From the NCBI RefSeq assembly GCF_000341105.1, contig NZ_ANBB01000054.1, forward strand, positions 1 to 64,000: DNA of 64,000 bases, written 5' to 3'. Made by a program: the position numbers and the translations under genes. The notes beneath the pieces were generated by a model, which was not told the DNA's origin, ran no database searches, and saw only the letters and a program-made list of their open reading frames with translations. How positions within the stretch are numbered: the first letter of the stretch is position 1; every line of letters starts with the position of its first letter. This document shows positions 23,285 to 32,473 of the stretch, in pieces. This stretch comes from Nocardiopsis potens DSM 45234. Its GTDB lineage: Bacteria > Actinomycetota > Actinomycetes > Streptosporangiales > Streptosporangiaceae.

Positions 23285-24589
23285 TCAGCGGGCCGCGACC
23301 GCGTCCAGGGCCGCGCGCAGCGTGGCCACCAGGTGCTCGATCTGCTCCCAGGTGATGACCAGCGGCGGCGAGACGAGCAGCGCGTTCGGCACCGCGCGCA
23401 GGATCACCCCGCGCGCCCGCGCCTCGGCGAACACGTCCGCGGGGCGCACGCCCCGCTCGGTCAGCGCCTCCTCGGTGAGCTCCACCGCGGCCATCACCCC
23501 GGTGCCGGAGCGGACCTCGCGCACCAGCGGGTGGTCCTCCAGGGTGCGCACCGCCGCGTCCAGGTGGGTCTCCACCTCCAGCGCGACGGTGAACAGGTCC
23601 TCGCGCTCCAGGATGTCCAGGTTGGCCATGGCCGCCACGGCGCAGGACGGGTGGCCGGCGTAGGTGGTGCCGTGGTGGAAGGGGTTGCCCGGGCGGTCCC
23701 AGAACGGCTCGGCGATCGCGCCGGCCGCGACCACCCCGCCCAGCGGCAGGTAGCCGCTGGAGACGCCCTTGGCGAAGACGATCATGTCCGGGCGCACGCC
23801 GAACCGCTCGATCCCGAACCAGTTGCCCATCCGGGCGAAGCCGCAGATCACGCTGTCCGCGATGAACAGCACCCCGTGCCGCCGGCAGATCTCGGCGACC
23901 GAGGCGAAGTACTCCGGGGAGGGCGGGTACACCCCGCCCGCGCCGATCACCGGCTCGGCGAAGAAGGCGGCCACCCGGTCCGGGCCCACCCGCAGGATCT
24001 CCGCCTCCAGGGCCTCGGCGGAGTCGTGCGGGACCACCGAGGCGCTCTCCACCATCGGGCCGAAGCCCTCGCGGAACCGGTCCATCCCGATGATGCCGGT
24101 GCCGATGCCGTGCAGCCCGTGGTAGCCGCCGGTGCGCGAGATGAGGTGCACCCGCTCGGGCCGGCCCAGCGCCGCGAAGTACCGCCGGGCCAGCTTGGCC
24201 GCGGTCTCGATGGACTCGCCGCCGCCGCAGGTGAGGATGATCCGCGGGTCGGCGACCGGGGCGTGCGCGGCGAGCCGCTCGCTCAGCTCCAGCGCGGGGG
24301 CGTTGGCGAAGTCGCCGTAGACCGTGTAGGCCTCCAGCCGGGTCATCTGCCGGTGCACCGCGTCGGCGATCTCCCGGCGGCCGTGGCCGACGTTGCAGTA
24401 CCACAGGCTGGCGGTGCCGTCGAGGTAGCGGTCGCCGGCGTCGTCCCACAGCCACACGCCCTCGCCCCTGGCGACGACGAACTTGGGCCCCTGGACGACG
24501 GTGTTCATATCGGAGAAGGTGTGCCAGAAGCGGCCGGGCTCCCGTTCTCCTGACGGTACACGCGTATACGAAACCACTGTTTCGGTCAT
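23285..24589 (-). CDS. Class III aminotransferase (omega-amino acid/diamine type)
   Basis: 434-residue PLP enzyme. The start at 24589 is supported by GGAGGTCGCC. Motifs: SLWYCNVGHGRREIADAV near the N-terminus, TCGGGESIETAAKLARRY, SRTGGYHGLHGIGTG, the pyridoxal aspartate in ADSVICGFARMGNWFG (where the usual DEV is DSV) and the catalytic lysine in VFAKGVSSGYLPLGG. This pattern fits beta-alanine:pyruvate, putrescine or taurine-type aminotransferases better than argD. With the nearby FAD oxidase and MarR gene it may serve amine degradation; the amino donor is not determined. Confidence 0.85.
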   Translation of the reverse strand: MTETVVSYTRVPSGEREPGRFWHTFSDMNTVVQGPKFVVARGEGVWLWDDAGDRYLDGTASLWYCNVGHGRREIADAVHRQMTRLEAYTVYGDFANAPALELSERLAAHAPVADPRIILTCGGGESIETAAKLARRYFAALGRPERVHLISRTGGYHGLHGIGTGIIGMDRFREGFGPMVESASVVPHDSAEALEAEILRVGPDRVAAFFAEPVIGAGGVYPPSPEYFASVAEICRRHGVLFIADSVICGFARMGNWFGIERFGVRPDMIVFAKGVSSGYLPLGGVVAAGAIAEPFWDRPGNPFHHGTTYAGHPSCAVAAMANLDILEREDLFTVALEVETHLDAAVRTLEDHPLVREVRSGTGVMAAVELTEEALTERGVRPADVFAEARARGVILRAVPNALLVSPPLVITWEQIEHLVATLRAALDAVAAR

Positions 24590-24694
24590 ATGGCGACCTC
24601 CGAGTCGGCCGGTGCGCGCCGGAGCACGCAGAAACGCCAATTCAGACAGCTGGTCCGCGTTGCCCGGAGAGCCCGGTGCGCGGCAGGTGCCTGC

Positions 24695-24724
24695 AGGCTA
24701 AGTCCCGGAGGCCTCCCCGTTCAA
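24695..24724 (-). promoter_or_regulatory. Candidate proximal aminotransferase promoter with operator-like spacer
   Basis: On the minus strand TTGAAC (24724-24719) and TAGCCT (24700-24695) are 18 nt apart. The spacer contains the 10-bp palindrome GGAGGCCTCC (24707-24716), in the position expected for a repressor site. Confidence 0.35.
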
Positions 24725-24798
24725 GAGACGAAACAGAAAACCCTGCCCGGATTAACCGGAGGCATGCGCACCGCCCCCCGCAGAGAACACTGATCTCC

Positions 24799-24828
24799 CT
24801 TATGACCTGGGAAAACAGCGTCGATAAT
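24799..24828. promoter_or_regulatory. Overlapping back-to-back promoter-like element
   Basis: Minus strand: TTATCG-N17-CATAAG (24827 to 24799), directed at the aminotransferase gene. Plus strand: TTATGA-N17-GATAAT (24800-24828), directed into the 3' end of pheT. Both use the same 30 bp of AT-rich DNA. Confidence 0.4.
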
Positions 24829-24878
24829 TTTTTTCTCCCGATCCCTCGGAACAGGCCCCGGCGGGTGCCTCGACACGC

Positions 24879-24915
24879 GGAGGCCCCGCACCGGGTCGCC
24901 CGGTGCGGGGCCTCC
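24879..24915 (-). terminator. pheT terminator
   Basis: A perfect 17-bp stem with a TCG loop, 18 nt past the pheT stop codon. Confidence 0.85.
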
Positions 24916-24932
24916 TCCGCTTCGGTCCGCGG

Positions 24933-27431
24933 TCAGCCGCGCAGCACCGCGCCGGTGCGGCGGGCCGCCTCGGCGACGGCGGCGTCGCGGGCGGCGCCCG
25001 CCTCCTCCGCGGTCAGCGTCCGGTCCGGGGCGCGGAAGCGCAGCGCGTAGGCGAGCGACTTGCGCCCCTCGCCGGCCTGCTCCCCGGTGTAGACGTCGAA
25101 CAGCCGGACCTCCTCCAGCAGCTCGCCGGCGCCGTCCCGGAGCGCCGCCTCCACCTCGCCGGCCGCCGTCTCCGACGGCACGACCAGCGCCACGTCCTGG
25201 GTGGCCACCGGGTAGCCGGAGACCTCCGGGGCGCGCGGACCGGCCGCGGCCCGCTCCACCAGGTCCAGGTCGATCTCCATGGCGGCGGTCCGCTCCGGCA
25301 GCCCGAAGGCCTTGACCACCCGCGGGTGCAGCTCCCCGGCGTGGCCCACCAGGACCTCCTCGCCGCCGGCGAGCACGTACAGCGCCGCGCACCGGCCCGG
25401 GTGCCACGGGGCGGTCCGGCCGGCCCGGACGGTGAGCTCGGCGCCGGCCGCGCGGGCCGCCTCCCGGGCCGAGGCGATCGCGTCCGCCCACAGCGCCGGG
25501 CGGCCCTCGCCCCACCAGCCGGCCGGCTCGCGCCGCCCGGCCAGCACCGCGCCCACCCGCATCGGCTGGTGCGGCAGGGCGGCGTCGATCCCGGCGCGCT
25601 CCTCGGCGGAGGGGGCGCGGTCCACCCCGGGCAGCGGGGCCCGCTCCGGGGCGCCCGGCACCGGGAGGTAGACCCGGCCCGCCTCGAACAGGGCGACGTC
25701 GGCGAAGCCCCGCCCGGTGTTGCGGACCAGCGTCTTGAGCAGGCCCGGCAGCAGGGTGGTGCGGAGCAGCGGCTCGTCGTCGTTGAGCGGGTTGGCCAGC
25801 CGGACCGAGGACCGGCGCGGGTCGCCGGCCTCCAGCTGCAGGGCGTCCAGGTCGCGCCCGCCGGTGAACGGGTAGTTCAGCACCTCGGTGTGGCCGGCGG
25901 CGGCCAGCGCCCGGCCCACCGCGCGGTGCCGCCGCTGGGTCGCGGTCAGCCCGCGCCCGGCCGGCGCGCGCGGCGGCACCGACGGGATGTTGGCGTACCC
26001 CTCCAGCCGGATGACCTCCTCGGCGAGGTCGTTGGGGTCGGTGAGGTCGGGGCGCCAGGTCGGCGGGGTGACGTCCAGTGCATCGCCGTCGGCCCGCACC
26101 GCGCAGCCGACCTCCTCCAGTCGGCGCAGCACCGTCTCCCGCGGGTACTCCAGGCCGGCGATCCGGCCGGGCAGCCCCGCGTCGATCCGGATCGGCTCCG
26201 GGGGCGCGCCCGCGCCGATGTGCGTGCCGCCCCGCTCGGCCCGGCCGCCGCCCAGCTCGACCAGGAGGGCGGTGGCGCGGGAGGCCGCGGCGGGCTGCAG
26301 CGCGGAGTCGACGCCCCGCTCGAACCGGCGCGAGGACTCCGAGGAGAGCTGGTGCCGGCGCGAGGTCCGGGCGATGTGGGTCGCGGAGAACAGCGCCGCC
26401 TCGATCACCACGTCGGTGCTGGACAGGCCGATCTCGGTGGCGGCGCCGCCCATCACCCCGGCGATGTTGACCGGGCCGCGCTCGTCGGCGATGACGATGT
26501 CGTCCGGGTCGAGCCGCCGCTCCGTGTGGTCCAGGGTCTCCAGCGTCTCGCCGGGCCGGGCGGCGCGCACCTCCAGGGCGCCCTTGAGGGCCCCGCCGTC
26601 CCAGGCGTGCAGCGGCTGGCCGAGCTCCATCATCACGTAGTTGGTGACGTCGACGGCGAGCGAGATCGGGCGCACCCCGCACAGCGCGAGGCGGCGCTTC
26701 ATCCACACCGGGGTGGGCGCCTCCGGGTCGAAGCCGGTGACGGTGCGCAGCACGTAGCGGCCGCACAGCGCCGCGTCGTCCACCCGGGCCGGCTGCGCGC
26801 CCTCGCCGGGGGCGATGTCCTCGGCGCCGGCCGCGGGGTCGCGGAACGGCACCCCGTAGACCGCGGCGGCGTCCCGCGCCACGCCGCGGACGGACAGCGC
26901 GTAGCCCCGGTCCGGGGTGACCGCGATGTCCAGCACCTCGTCGCGGAGCGGCAGGTAGGAGAAGGCGTCGTCGCCGGGCTCGGCGGTGCCCTCGGCCAGC
27001 ACCATGATGCCCGTGTGGTCCTCCCACAGCTCCAGCTCGGAGGCGGAGCAGATCATGCCCTCCGACATCCGGCCGTAGGTCTTGCGGGCGCCGATCTTGA
27101 AGCCGCCGGGCAGTTCGGCGCCGGGCAGCGCCACGGTGACCAGGTCGCCGGCGGCGAAGTTGGTCGCGCCGCAGATGATCTGCTGCGGCTCGCCGGTGCC
27201 GTTGGCGGCGCCGACGTCGACCCGGCAGTAGCGGATCGGCTTCTTGAAGCCGGTGAGCTCCTCGATCTCCAGCACCCGGCCGGCCACCAGCGGGCCGGTG
27301 ATGTCGGCGCCGACCGACTCCACCGTCTCGACCTCCAGGCCGGCCTCGGTGAGCCGGGAGGCCAGGCCGCGGGCGGTGGTGCCCTCCGGCAGATCGACGT
27401 GGGCGCGCAGCCAGGAAAGCGGGACGCGCAT
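24933..27431 (-). CDS. pheT: Phenylalanyl-tRNA synthetase beta chain
   Basis: Beta subunit of the (alpha-beta)2 PheRS; carries tRNA binding and editing. 832 residues. Begins [15 protein letters not shown], followed by a tRNA-binding EMAP/OB-like domain (about 45-150), the B3/B4 editing domain, B5, the catalytic-like core and a C-terminal ferredoxin-fold anticodon-binding domain ([33 protein letters not shown]). Its ATG overlaps the pheS stop by one base (TGATG), giving tight coupling. Confidence 0.97.
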   Translation of the reverse strand: MRVPLSWLRAHVDLPEGTTARGLASRLTEAGLEVETVESVGADITGPLVAGRVLEIEELTGFKKPIRYCRVDVGAANGTGEPQQIICGATNFAAGDLVTVALPGAELPGGFKIGARKTYGRMSEGMICSASELELWEDHTGIMVLAEGTAEPGDDAFSYLPLRDEVLDIAVTPDRGYALSVRGVARDAAAVYGVPFRDPAAGAEDIAPGEGAQPARVDDAALCGRYVLRTVTGFDPEAPTPVWMKRRLALCGVRPISLAVDVTNYVMMELGQPLHAWDGGALKGALEVRAARPGETLETLDHTERRLDPDDIVIADERGPVNIAGVMGGAATEIGLSSTDVVIEAALFSATHIARTSRRHQLSSESSRRFERGVDSALQPAAASRATALLVELGGGRAERGGTHIGAGAPPEPIRIDAGLPGRIAGLEYPRETVLRRLEEVGCAVRADGDALDVTPPTWRPDLTDPNDLAEEVIRLEGYANIPSVPPRAPAGRGLTATQRRHRAVGRALAAAGHTEVLNYPFTGGRDLDALQLEAGDPRRSSVRLANPLNDDEPLLRTTLLPGLLKTLVRNTGRGFADVALFEAGRVYLPVPGAPERAPLPGVDRAPSAEERAGIDAALPHQPMRVGAVLAGRREPAGWWGEGRPALWADAIASAREAARAAGAELTVRAGRTAPWHPGRCAALYVLAGGEEVLVGHAGELHPRVVKAFGLPERTAAMEIDLDLVERAAAGPRAPEVSGYPVATQDVALVVPSETAAGEVEAALRDGAGELLEEVRLFDVYTGEQAGEGRKSLAYALRFRAPDRTLTAEEAGAARDAAVAEAARRTGAVLRG

Positions 27432-28546
27432 CAGACCTCCATCCCGAAGGCCGAGGTGAAGCGGACGTCGCCCTCGACCATGTCGTGCATGTCCTTGACA
27501 CCGTTGGCGAACATCAGGGTCCGCTCGATGCCCAGCCCGAAGGCCCAGCCGCTGTAGCGCTCGGTGTCCACCCCGGCGGCGGTGAGCACCCGGGGGTTGA
27601 CCACGCCGCAGCCGCCGATCTCGATCCAGCCCTCCGAGGAGCAGGTCCGGCACGGGGCGTCCGGGTCGCCGACCGAGGCGCCGCGGCACACGAAGCACTC
27701 CATGTCCACCTCGGCCGAGGGCTCGGTGAACGGGAAGTAGGAGGCGCGGAAGCGGGTCTTCAGGCCGCTGCCGAACATCCCCTCGACGAAGGCGTCGATG
27801 GCGCCGCGCAGGTGCGCCAGGGTGATGCCCTCGTCCACCACCAGGCCCTCCAGCTGGTGGAAGACCGGGGTGTGGGTGGCGTCCAGCTCGTCGGTGCGGA
27901 AGGTGGTGCCGGGGGCGACCACGTAGACCGGCAGCTCGCGCGAGAGCAGCGCGCGGACCTGCACCGGGGAGGTGTGGGTGCGCAGCACCTGGCCGGAGGG
28001 GCCGCCGGAGGGCGCCTCGACGAAGAAGGTGTCCTGCATGGTGCGGGCCGGGTGGTCAGGCAGGAAGTTGAGGGCGTCGAAGTTGTACCACTCCGCCTCG
28101 ACCTCGGGGCCCTCGGCGACCTCGAAGCCCATCCCGACGAAGATGTCGGTCATCCGCTCGGCGACGGTGGTGATGGGGTGCCGGGCGCCGCGCGGGGACC
28201 GGTCCCAGGGGAGGGTGACGTCGACGGACTCCTCGACCAGGACGCGGGCGTCGCGCTCCTCCTCCAGGGCGGCCTGGCGCGCCTTGAGCGCCTCGCCGAC
28301 CTTCTTCCGGGCGCCGCCGACGCGCTTGCCCGCCTCGGCCTTGGCCGACGGGGGGAGCGCACCGATCTCCCGGTTGGCCAGGGCCAGCGGCGAGCGGTCG
28401 CCCGCGTGCGCGGCCTTGGCCTCCTTGAGCGCCTCCAGGGAGTCGGCGGCGGCGATCGCGGCCAGCGCCTCGTCCAGCATCCGGGCGACCTCGTCCGGGT
28501 GCAGCGCGGTCACCTCGACCGGGTCGTAATCATTAGGTGCAGACAT
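27431..28546 (-). CDS. pheS: Phenylalanyl-tRNA synthetase alpha chain
   Basis: Catalytic subunit of PheRS. 371 residues from the ATG at 28546 (GAGGCGAAAG upstream). N-terminal coiled-coil that binds tRNA (about 10-110), then class II motifs: motif 2 region [22 protein letters not shown] and the phenylalanine pocket with [13 protein letters not shown], motif 3 [14 protein letters not shown] cysteine cluster ([19 protein letters not shown]) forms a small zinc-ribbon-like insertion found in some actinobacterial PheS proteins. Follows a kinase gene and a hairpin. Confidence 0.97.
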   Translation of the reverse strand: MSAPNDYDPVEVTALHPDEVARMLDEALAAIAAADSLEALKEAKAAHAGDRSPLALANREIGALPPSAKAEAGKRVGGARKKVGEALKARQAALEEERDARVLVEESVDVTLPWDRSPRGARHPITTVAERMTDIFVGMGFEVAEGPEVEAEWYNFDALNFLPDHPARTMQDTFFVEAPSGGPSGQVLRTHTSPVQVRALLSRELPVYVVAPGTTFRTDELDATHTPVFHQLEGLVVDEGITLAHLRGAIDAFVEGMFGSGLKTRFRASYFPFTEPSAEVDMECFVCRGASVGDPDAPCRTCSSEGWIEIGGCGVVNPRVLTAAGVDTERYSGWAFGLGIERTLMFANGVKDMHDMVEGDVRFTSAFGMEV

Positions 28547-28620
28547 GGTTCTTTCGCCTCGCGTCCCGCCGCGCCGCGGCGGGCTCCGGTGAGCAGGGCA
28601 GGATGAAAGCGTGGTGCGTC

Positions 28621-28642
28621 GGCACGCGCCGGGGCGCGTGCC
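28621..28642 (-). terminator. Hairpin between the PAS kinase and pheS
   Basis: GGCACGCGCC and GGCGCGTGCC form a near-loopless 10-bp inverted repeat within the 136-nt gap. It may be a partial terminator or attenuator for pheST read from the kinase promoter. I see no Phe-rich leader peptide. Confidence 0.45.
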
Positions 28643-28682
28643 CGCGTGCCGGGGAAGCGCGGCCCGTCGGCGGCCGGTCCGC

Positions 28683-29759
28683 TCAGGCGAACTCGGGGGT
28701 GCCGGCGGGCATGGTAAATCGGAACTCGGCGCCGCCGGTGGGCGCGCGGCCGACGGTGATCGCACCGCCGTGCGCCTCGATCAGGCCTTTGACGATGAAC
28801 AGGCCGAGACCGGTCCCGCCGCGGCGCCGCGAGCGCCAGAACTGGCGGAAGACGCGCGGCACGGCCTCGGGCGGGATGCCCGTGCCTTCGTCGCGCACCG
28901 TCACGGCCGCTCCCTCCTCATGGGGCTCGATCACTACAGTGACAGTACCAGCGCCGTGCCGCACGGCGTTTTCCAGCAGGTTGGACATGATCTGCTCGAT
29001 CTTGTCCGCGTCCAGCCACAGCTCCGGCAGCGGGCCGCGGACCTGGAGCCGGAAGCCGTCGGCGGGGTCGCCGGCGGCGACCCGGCCGGCGATGATCTTG
29101 CGGACCCGCGCGGGCAGGTCGACCACGGCCCGGCGCAGTTCGAGCCGGCCGGACTCGATCCGGGAGACGCTGAGCAGCTCGGTGATGAGCCGGGTGACCC
29201 GGTCGGCGTCGGCGTTGACCGTCTCCAGCATGAAGATCTTCTGCCGCTCGGTGAGCCGGTCCCAGCGGGCCAGCACGGTGGCGGTGAACCCCTTGACGCT
29301 GGTCAGCGGGGAGCGCAGTTCGTGGGCGACGGTGGAGACCAGGTCGGCGCGGCTGCGCTCGCCGCGCTCCCGCGGGGCGCAGTCGCGGACCGTGACCACC
29401 AGGCGGGACAGCTCCCCGGCCGGGCGGTCGCGCACGTAGCGGGCGGCCATCAGCACCTCGCGGCCGTCCGGCAGCAGCAGCCGCTGCTCCGGCTGGCGGG
29501 TGCGGATGCGCAGGCCCCCGTAGGGGTCGGAGAGCTTCCACCAGTCGCGGCCGTCGGGGTCGGTGAGCGGGAGGGCGTCGCGGAAGTCGCGGCCGATCGC
29601 CGAGGAGGCCGGGATACGGCACAGCCGCGCGGCCATCCGGTTGAAGGCGACCACGCGGCCGTCGCGATCGGCGACGAGCAGGCCGTCCGGTAGGTCGTCG
29701 GCGGCGAGCGCCGCGCCGGGTTCCGCCGATTGGTCGCCGCCCACGACCGCCTCCCGCAC
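28683..29759 (-). CDS. Cytosolic PAS-domain sensor histidine kinase
   Basis: 358-residue two-component-type kinase without membrane segments. An N-terminal PAS domain (about 18-125, DGLLVADRDGRVVAFNRMA) is followed by HisKA with the phosphoacceptor in STVAHELRSPLTSVKGF and HATPase boxes NLLENAVRHG (N), DEGTGIPP (G1) and GTGLGLFIVK (G2). No response regulator gene is adjacent. The same kinase sits between infC-rplT and pheST in Streptomyces, as I recall, so its placement is conserved. GTG start with GAGGGGGAG upstream. Confidence 0.9.
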   Translation of the reverse strand: MREAVVGGDQSAEPGAALAADDLPDGLLVADRDGRVVAFNRMAARLCRIPASSAIGRDFRDALPLTDPDGRDWWKLSDPYGGLRIRTRQPEQRLLLPDGREVLMAARYVRDRPAGELSRLVVTVRDCAPRERGERSRADLVSTVAHELRSPLTSVKGFTATVLARWDRLTERQKIFMLETVNADADRVTRLITELLSVSRIESGRLELRRAVVDLPARVRKIIAGRVAAGDPADGFRLQVRGPLPELWLDADKIEQIMSNLLENAVRHGAGTVTVVIEPHEEGAAVTVRDEGTGIPPEAVPRVFRQFWRSRRRGGTGLGLFIVKGLIEAHGGAITVGRAPTGGAEFRFTMPAGTPEFA

Positions 29760-29858
29760 CGTGCTCCCCCTCCGCCCTCCCGCGGTGCGCAGGGGGCGTC
29801 ACCCTATGTCATTACCCTGCCTTGAGCGCCGCTATCCGCGAACGTCGATGACACAGAG

Positions 29859-29887
29859 AGTATCGGCGACGGCGGGGGCATGGGCAA
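29859..29887 (-). promoter_or_regulatory. Promoter of the PAS-kinase/pheST transcript
   Basis: Minus strand TTGCCC (29887-29882) and GATACT (29864-29859) with an exact 17-nt spacer, about 100 nt before the kinase start. Its -35 box lies just past the methylase terminator. Confidence 0.55.
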
Positions 29888-29893
29888 CCCGCG

Positions 29894-29916
29894 GGCGACC
29901 CGTAATCCGGGTCGCC
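29894..29916 (-). terminator. Terminator after the rRNA methylase gene
   Basis: An 8-bp stem GGCGACCC/GGGTCGCC with a 7-nt loop, 12 nt beyond the methylase stop. Flanking GC-rich bases can extend it. Confidence 0.55.
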
Positions 29917-29927
29917 GCCGCGGGCCG

Positions 29928-30752
29928 CTAGGACCGCTCCGCATCGCGGCGCTGCTCGCGGGCGGTGGTGTAGAGGCACACCGCCGCGGCGGTGGCCAGG
30001 TTGAGGCTCTCCGCGCCGCCGTAGATGGGCACCCGGACGGCGCCGTCGGTCAGTGCGATGGTCTCCTCCGGCAGCCCCCAGGCCTCGTTGCCGAAGACCC
30101 ACGCCACCGGGCCGTCCAGGGCGCCGGAGTCGGCCGCCTGGTGCAGGTCGCGGTCGCCGGCGCCGTCCGCGGCGAGCACCGCCGCGCCCTCGGCCCGCAG
30201 CGCCGCGGTGACCTCGGCGGCCGGCGCGCCGACCACCACCGGGAGGTGGAACAGGCTGCCCGCGGAGGCGCGGACGCACTTGCCGTTGTAGGGGTCGACC
30301 GAGGCGTCGGTGAACACGACGGCGTCGGCGCCCGCGGCGTCCGCGGTGCGCAGCACGGTGCCGGCGTTGCCGGGGTCGCGCACGTGGGAGAGGACCGCCA
30401 CCAGGCGGGCGCCGGAGACCTCGGAGAGCGGCACGTCGAGGAACTCGCAGACCGCGACGATGCCCTGCGGGGTGACGGTCTGCGCGAGCTCGGCCATCAC
30501 CTCCATGCTGACCCGGTGCACCGGGACGCCGGCGGCGTAGGCCGCGTCGGTCAGTTCGAGGTGGCGCTGCACCGCCTCGGCGGTGGCGAACACCTCCACC
30601 GCCGCCCCGGGGCGGGCCAGCGCCTCGCGCACCGCCTGCGGCCCCTCTGCGAGGAAGCGCCGCTCACGCTGCCGGAACGCGCGTTTGGCGAGCCGACGAG
30701 CCGCCTTGATCCGGGGGGAGCGGATGCTGGTGAACTCGTGGCCCGCCGTCAC
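29928..30752 (-). CDS. SpoU/TrmH-family RNA 2'-O-methyltransferase
   Basis: SAM-dependent SPOUT methylase, probably acting on 23S rRNA. 274 residues from the GTG at 30752. The N-terminal substrate-binding domain begins RIKAARRLAKRAFRQRERRFLAEG. The three SpoU motifs are present: DPGNAGTVLRTADAAGAD, WVFGNEAWGLPEE and IYGGAESLNLATAAAV. It starts 17 nt after rplT, so it is likely transcribed with infC-rpmI-rplT. The exact target nucleotide is not deducible. Confidence 0.9.
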   Translation of the reverse strand: MTAGHEFTSIRSPRIKAARRLAKRAFRQRERRFLAEGPQAVREALARPGAAVEVFATAEAVQRHLELTDAAYAAGVPVHRVSMEVMAELAQTVTPQGIVAVCEFLDVPLSEVSGARLVAVLSHVRDPGNAGTVLRTADAAGADAVVFTDASVDPYNGKCVRASAGSLFHLPVVVGAPAAEVTAALRAEGAAVLAADGAGDRDLHQAADSGALDGPVAWVFGNEAWGLPEETIALTDGAVRVPIYGGAESLNLATAAAVCLYTTAREQRRDAERS

Positions 30753-30769
30753 GCGATCGCCTTCGGCGC

Positions 30770-31153
30770 TCAGGCCGCGGCCTGCTGCCGGGCGGAGTCG
30801 GGCAGCGCCTTCTTCGCGGTCTCCACCAGGGAGGCGAAGGCGGCCTGGTCGTTCACCGCGAGCTCGGCGAGCATGCGGCGGTCGACCTCGATGCCGGAGG
30901 CCTTGAGGCCCTGCATGAACCGGTTGTAGGTGAGGCCGTTGGCGCGGGCGCCGGCGTTGATGCGCTGGATCCACAGGCGGCGGAACTGCCCCTTCCGGTC
31001 CTTGCGGTCCCGGTAGGAGTAGGTCATGGAGTGGAGCATCTGCTCCTTGGCCTTGCGGTACAGGCGCGAACGCTGGCCGCGGTAGCCGCTGGCGCGCTCG
31101 AGGACGACCCGGCGCTTCTTCTTGGCGTTGAGAGCCCGCTTCACGCGTGCCAT
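30770..31153 (-). CDS. rplT: 50S ribosomal protein L20
   Basis: 127-residue 23S rRNA-binding protein needed early in 50S assembly. N-terminal basic helix [21 protein letters not shown] and the conserved [13 protein letters not shown] segment identify it. The C-terminus has a ~10-residue QQAAA-type extension. L20 often autoregulates the infC-rpmI-rplT operon in other bacteria; whether it does here is unknown. Confidence 0.98.
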   Translation of the reverse strand: MARVKRALNAKKKRRVVLERASGYRGQRSRLYRKAKEQMLHSMTYSYRDRKDRKGQFRRLWIQRINAGARANGLTYNRFMQGLKASGIEVDRRMLAELAVNDQAAFASLVETAKKALPDSARQQAAA

Positions 31154-31256
31154 GTGACTCCCTCAAGGTTTCCGGCGGCGCTCACCGCGCCGCCGCCGAC
31201 CCGGGCGGATCCGCCCGCGGCCGATCATCGAACGTGTACGGTCGCGAAGTCCGGGC

Positions 31257-31448
31257 TCAGCCCAGCAGCTTCTTGATCTTCTTGGCGTCGGCCGGGGCCA
31301 TCGGGACGTCGCCGCTGAGGCGGCGGGTGCGCTTGGTCGGCTTGTGCTCGAGAAGGTGGTTCTTGTTGGCCCGGCGGCGCATGATCTTGCCGGAGCCGGT
31401 CACCCGGAAGCGCTTGCTGGCTCCGCTGTGCGATTTGTTCTTCGGCAT
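31257..31448 (-). CDS. rpmI: 50S ribosomal protein L35
   Basis: 63-residue very basic ribosomal protein. [20 protein letters not shown] and the [16 protein letters not shown] segment are diagnostic. ATG at 31448; a longer upstream frame is not supported. It is second in the infC-rpmI-rplT operon. Confidence 0.98.
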   Translation of the reverse strand: MPKNKSHSGASKRFRVTGSGKIMRRRANKNHLLEHKPTKRTRRLSGDVPMAPADAKKIKKLLG

Positions 31449-31581
31449 ATCGCCGTCGTCTCCTCGTCGTCGGGCGCACCTCGGCGAGGCCTCGGTGCTT
31501 CTGGTGTTCGGCGCGATGGCGCCGGGCCGCGGTGCTGCGGCCCGGCGCACCGTACTCGCGCCCTGGCGCGGGAGCGGCCGG

Positions 31582-32184
31582 TCAGCCCTGGCCGCTCTGC
31601 TGCTCCTCGCGCTGCTCGCGGCGGGTCCTGCCGCCCCCCGCCGCGGCGCGGGCCTCGGCCTTGTGCTCGGAGCGGCGCTTGTGCGGCCCGAGCACCATGA
31701 CCATGTTGCGGCCGTCCTGCTTGGGCTGCGACTCGACCGCGCCGAGGTCGGCGACGTCCTCGGCGAGCCGGGCGAGCAGCCTGCGGCCCAGCTCCGGACG
31801 GGACTGCTCGCGGCCGCGGAACATGATCGTCACCTTGACCTTGTCCCCGCCCTTGAGGAACCGCACGACGTGACCCTTCTTGGTGTCGTAGTCGTGCGCG
31901 TCGATCTTCGGGCGGAGCTTGATCTCCTTGATGATCGTGTTCGACTGGTTCTTGCGCGACTCGCGCGCCTTGACCGCGGACTCGTACTTGAACTTGCCGT
32001 AGTCCATCAGCTTGGCGACCGGAGGACGCGCGGTCGGCGCGACCTCGACCAAGTCGAGGTCGGCCTCCTGGGCCAGACGCAGCGCGTCCTGCACGGAGAC
32101 GATGCCGACCTGCTCTCCGTTGGGTCCGACGAGTCGGACCTCGGGAACCCGGATGCGGTCGTTGATGCGGGGCTCGGCGCTGAT
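31582..32184 (-). CDS. infC: Translation initiation factor IF-3 (AUC start)
   Basis: IF-3 prevents premature 30S-50S joining and proofreads the start codon and initiator tRNA. 200 residues when started at the ATC at 32184: there is no ATG, GTG or TTG upstream of 32094, yet the reading frame encodes the conserved IF-3 N-terminus [18 protein letters not shown], and GGGAGGGG lies 7 nt before the ATC. A non-standard start codon is the classical basis of IF-3 autoregulation. The linker ([20 protein letters not shown]) and C-domain ([25 protein letters not shown]) are typical; a ~25-residue basic tail follows. Confidence 0.95.
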   Translation of the reverse strand: MSAEPRINDRIRVPEVRLVGPNGEQVGIVSVQDALRLAQEADLDLVEVAPTARPPVAKLMDYGKFKYESAVKARESRKNQSNTIIKEIKLRPKIDAHDYDTKKGHVVRFLKGGDKVKVTIMFRGREQSRPELGRRLLARLAEDVADLGAVESQPKQDGRNMVMVLGPHKRRSEHKAEARAAAGGGRTRREQREEQQSGQG

Positions 32185-32473
32185 GAGACCCCTCCCTAGC
32201 CTTGTCGTATGGGTGGTTCGTTCCCTGTTGGGGATCCGCCCTCCGCCCTTCCGGAGAAGGGTGCGGGAAAGCGAAAGACCCCGCCGGCCATGTGCAAGCG
32301 GGGTGATCCACCGGACGAGGCGAGGGGAGCGCGCACGGAGGCCATCGCCTCCGTGATGCGGCGCCCGCCGCCGACCGGAACCCGTTCGGGTCTCGCCCCG
32401 ACGGGTGGGAGGATCCGCCTCCGCTTACGCTTCCGGGCGCACGGTGACGCCCGGATCAGGTCAGGAACCCACT
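32185..32473 (-). promoter_or_regulatory. infC leader region with hairpins
   Basis: About 290 nt between aroE and infC without a gene. On the minus strand it contains a 9-bp hairpin CACGGAGGC/GCCTCCGTG (32334-32355) and a CCCCGC...GCGGGG hairpin followed by a pyrimidine-rich run near 32265-32310 that resembles an attenuator. A possible -10 box, TAGAGT, lies near 32473 without a clear -35. Ribosomal-protein/IF-3 leaders of this kind exist in other phyla; I do not recognise a named family here. Confidence 0.4.
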
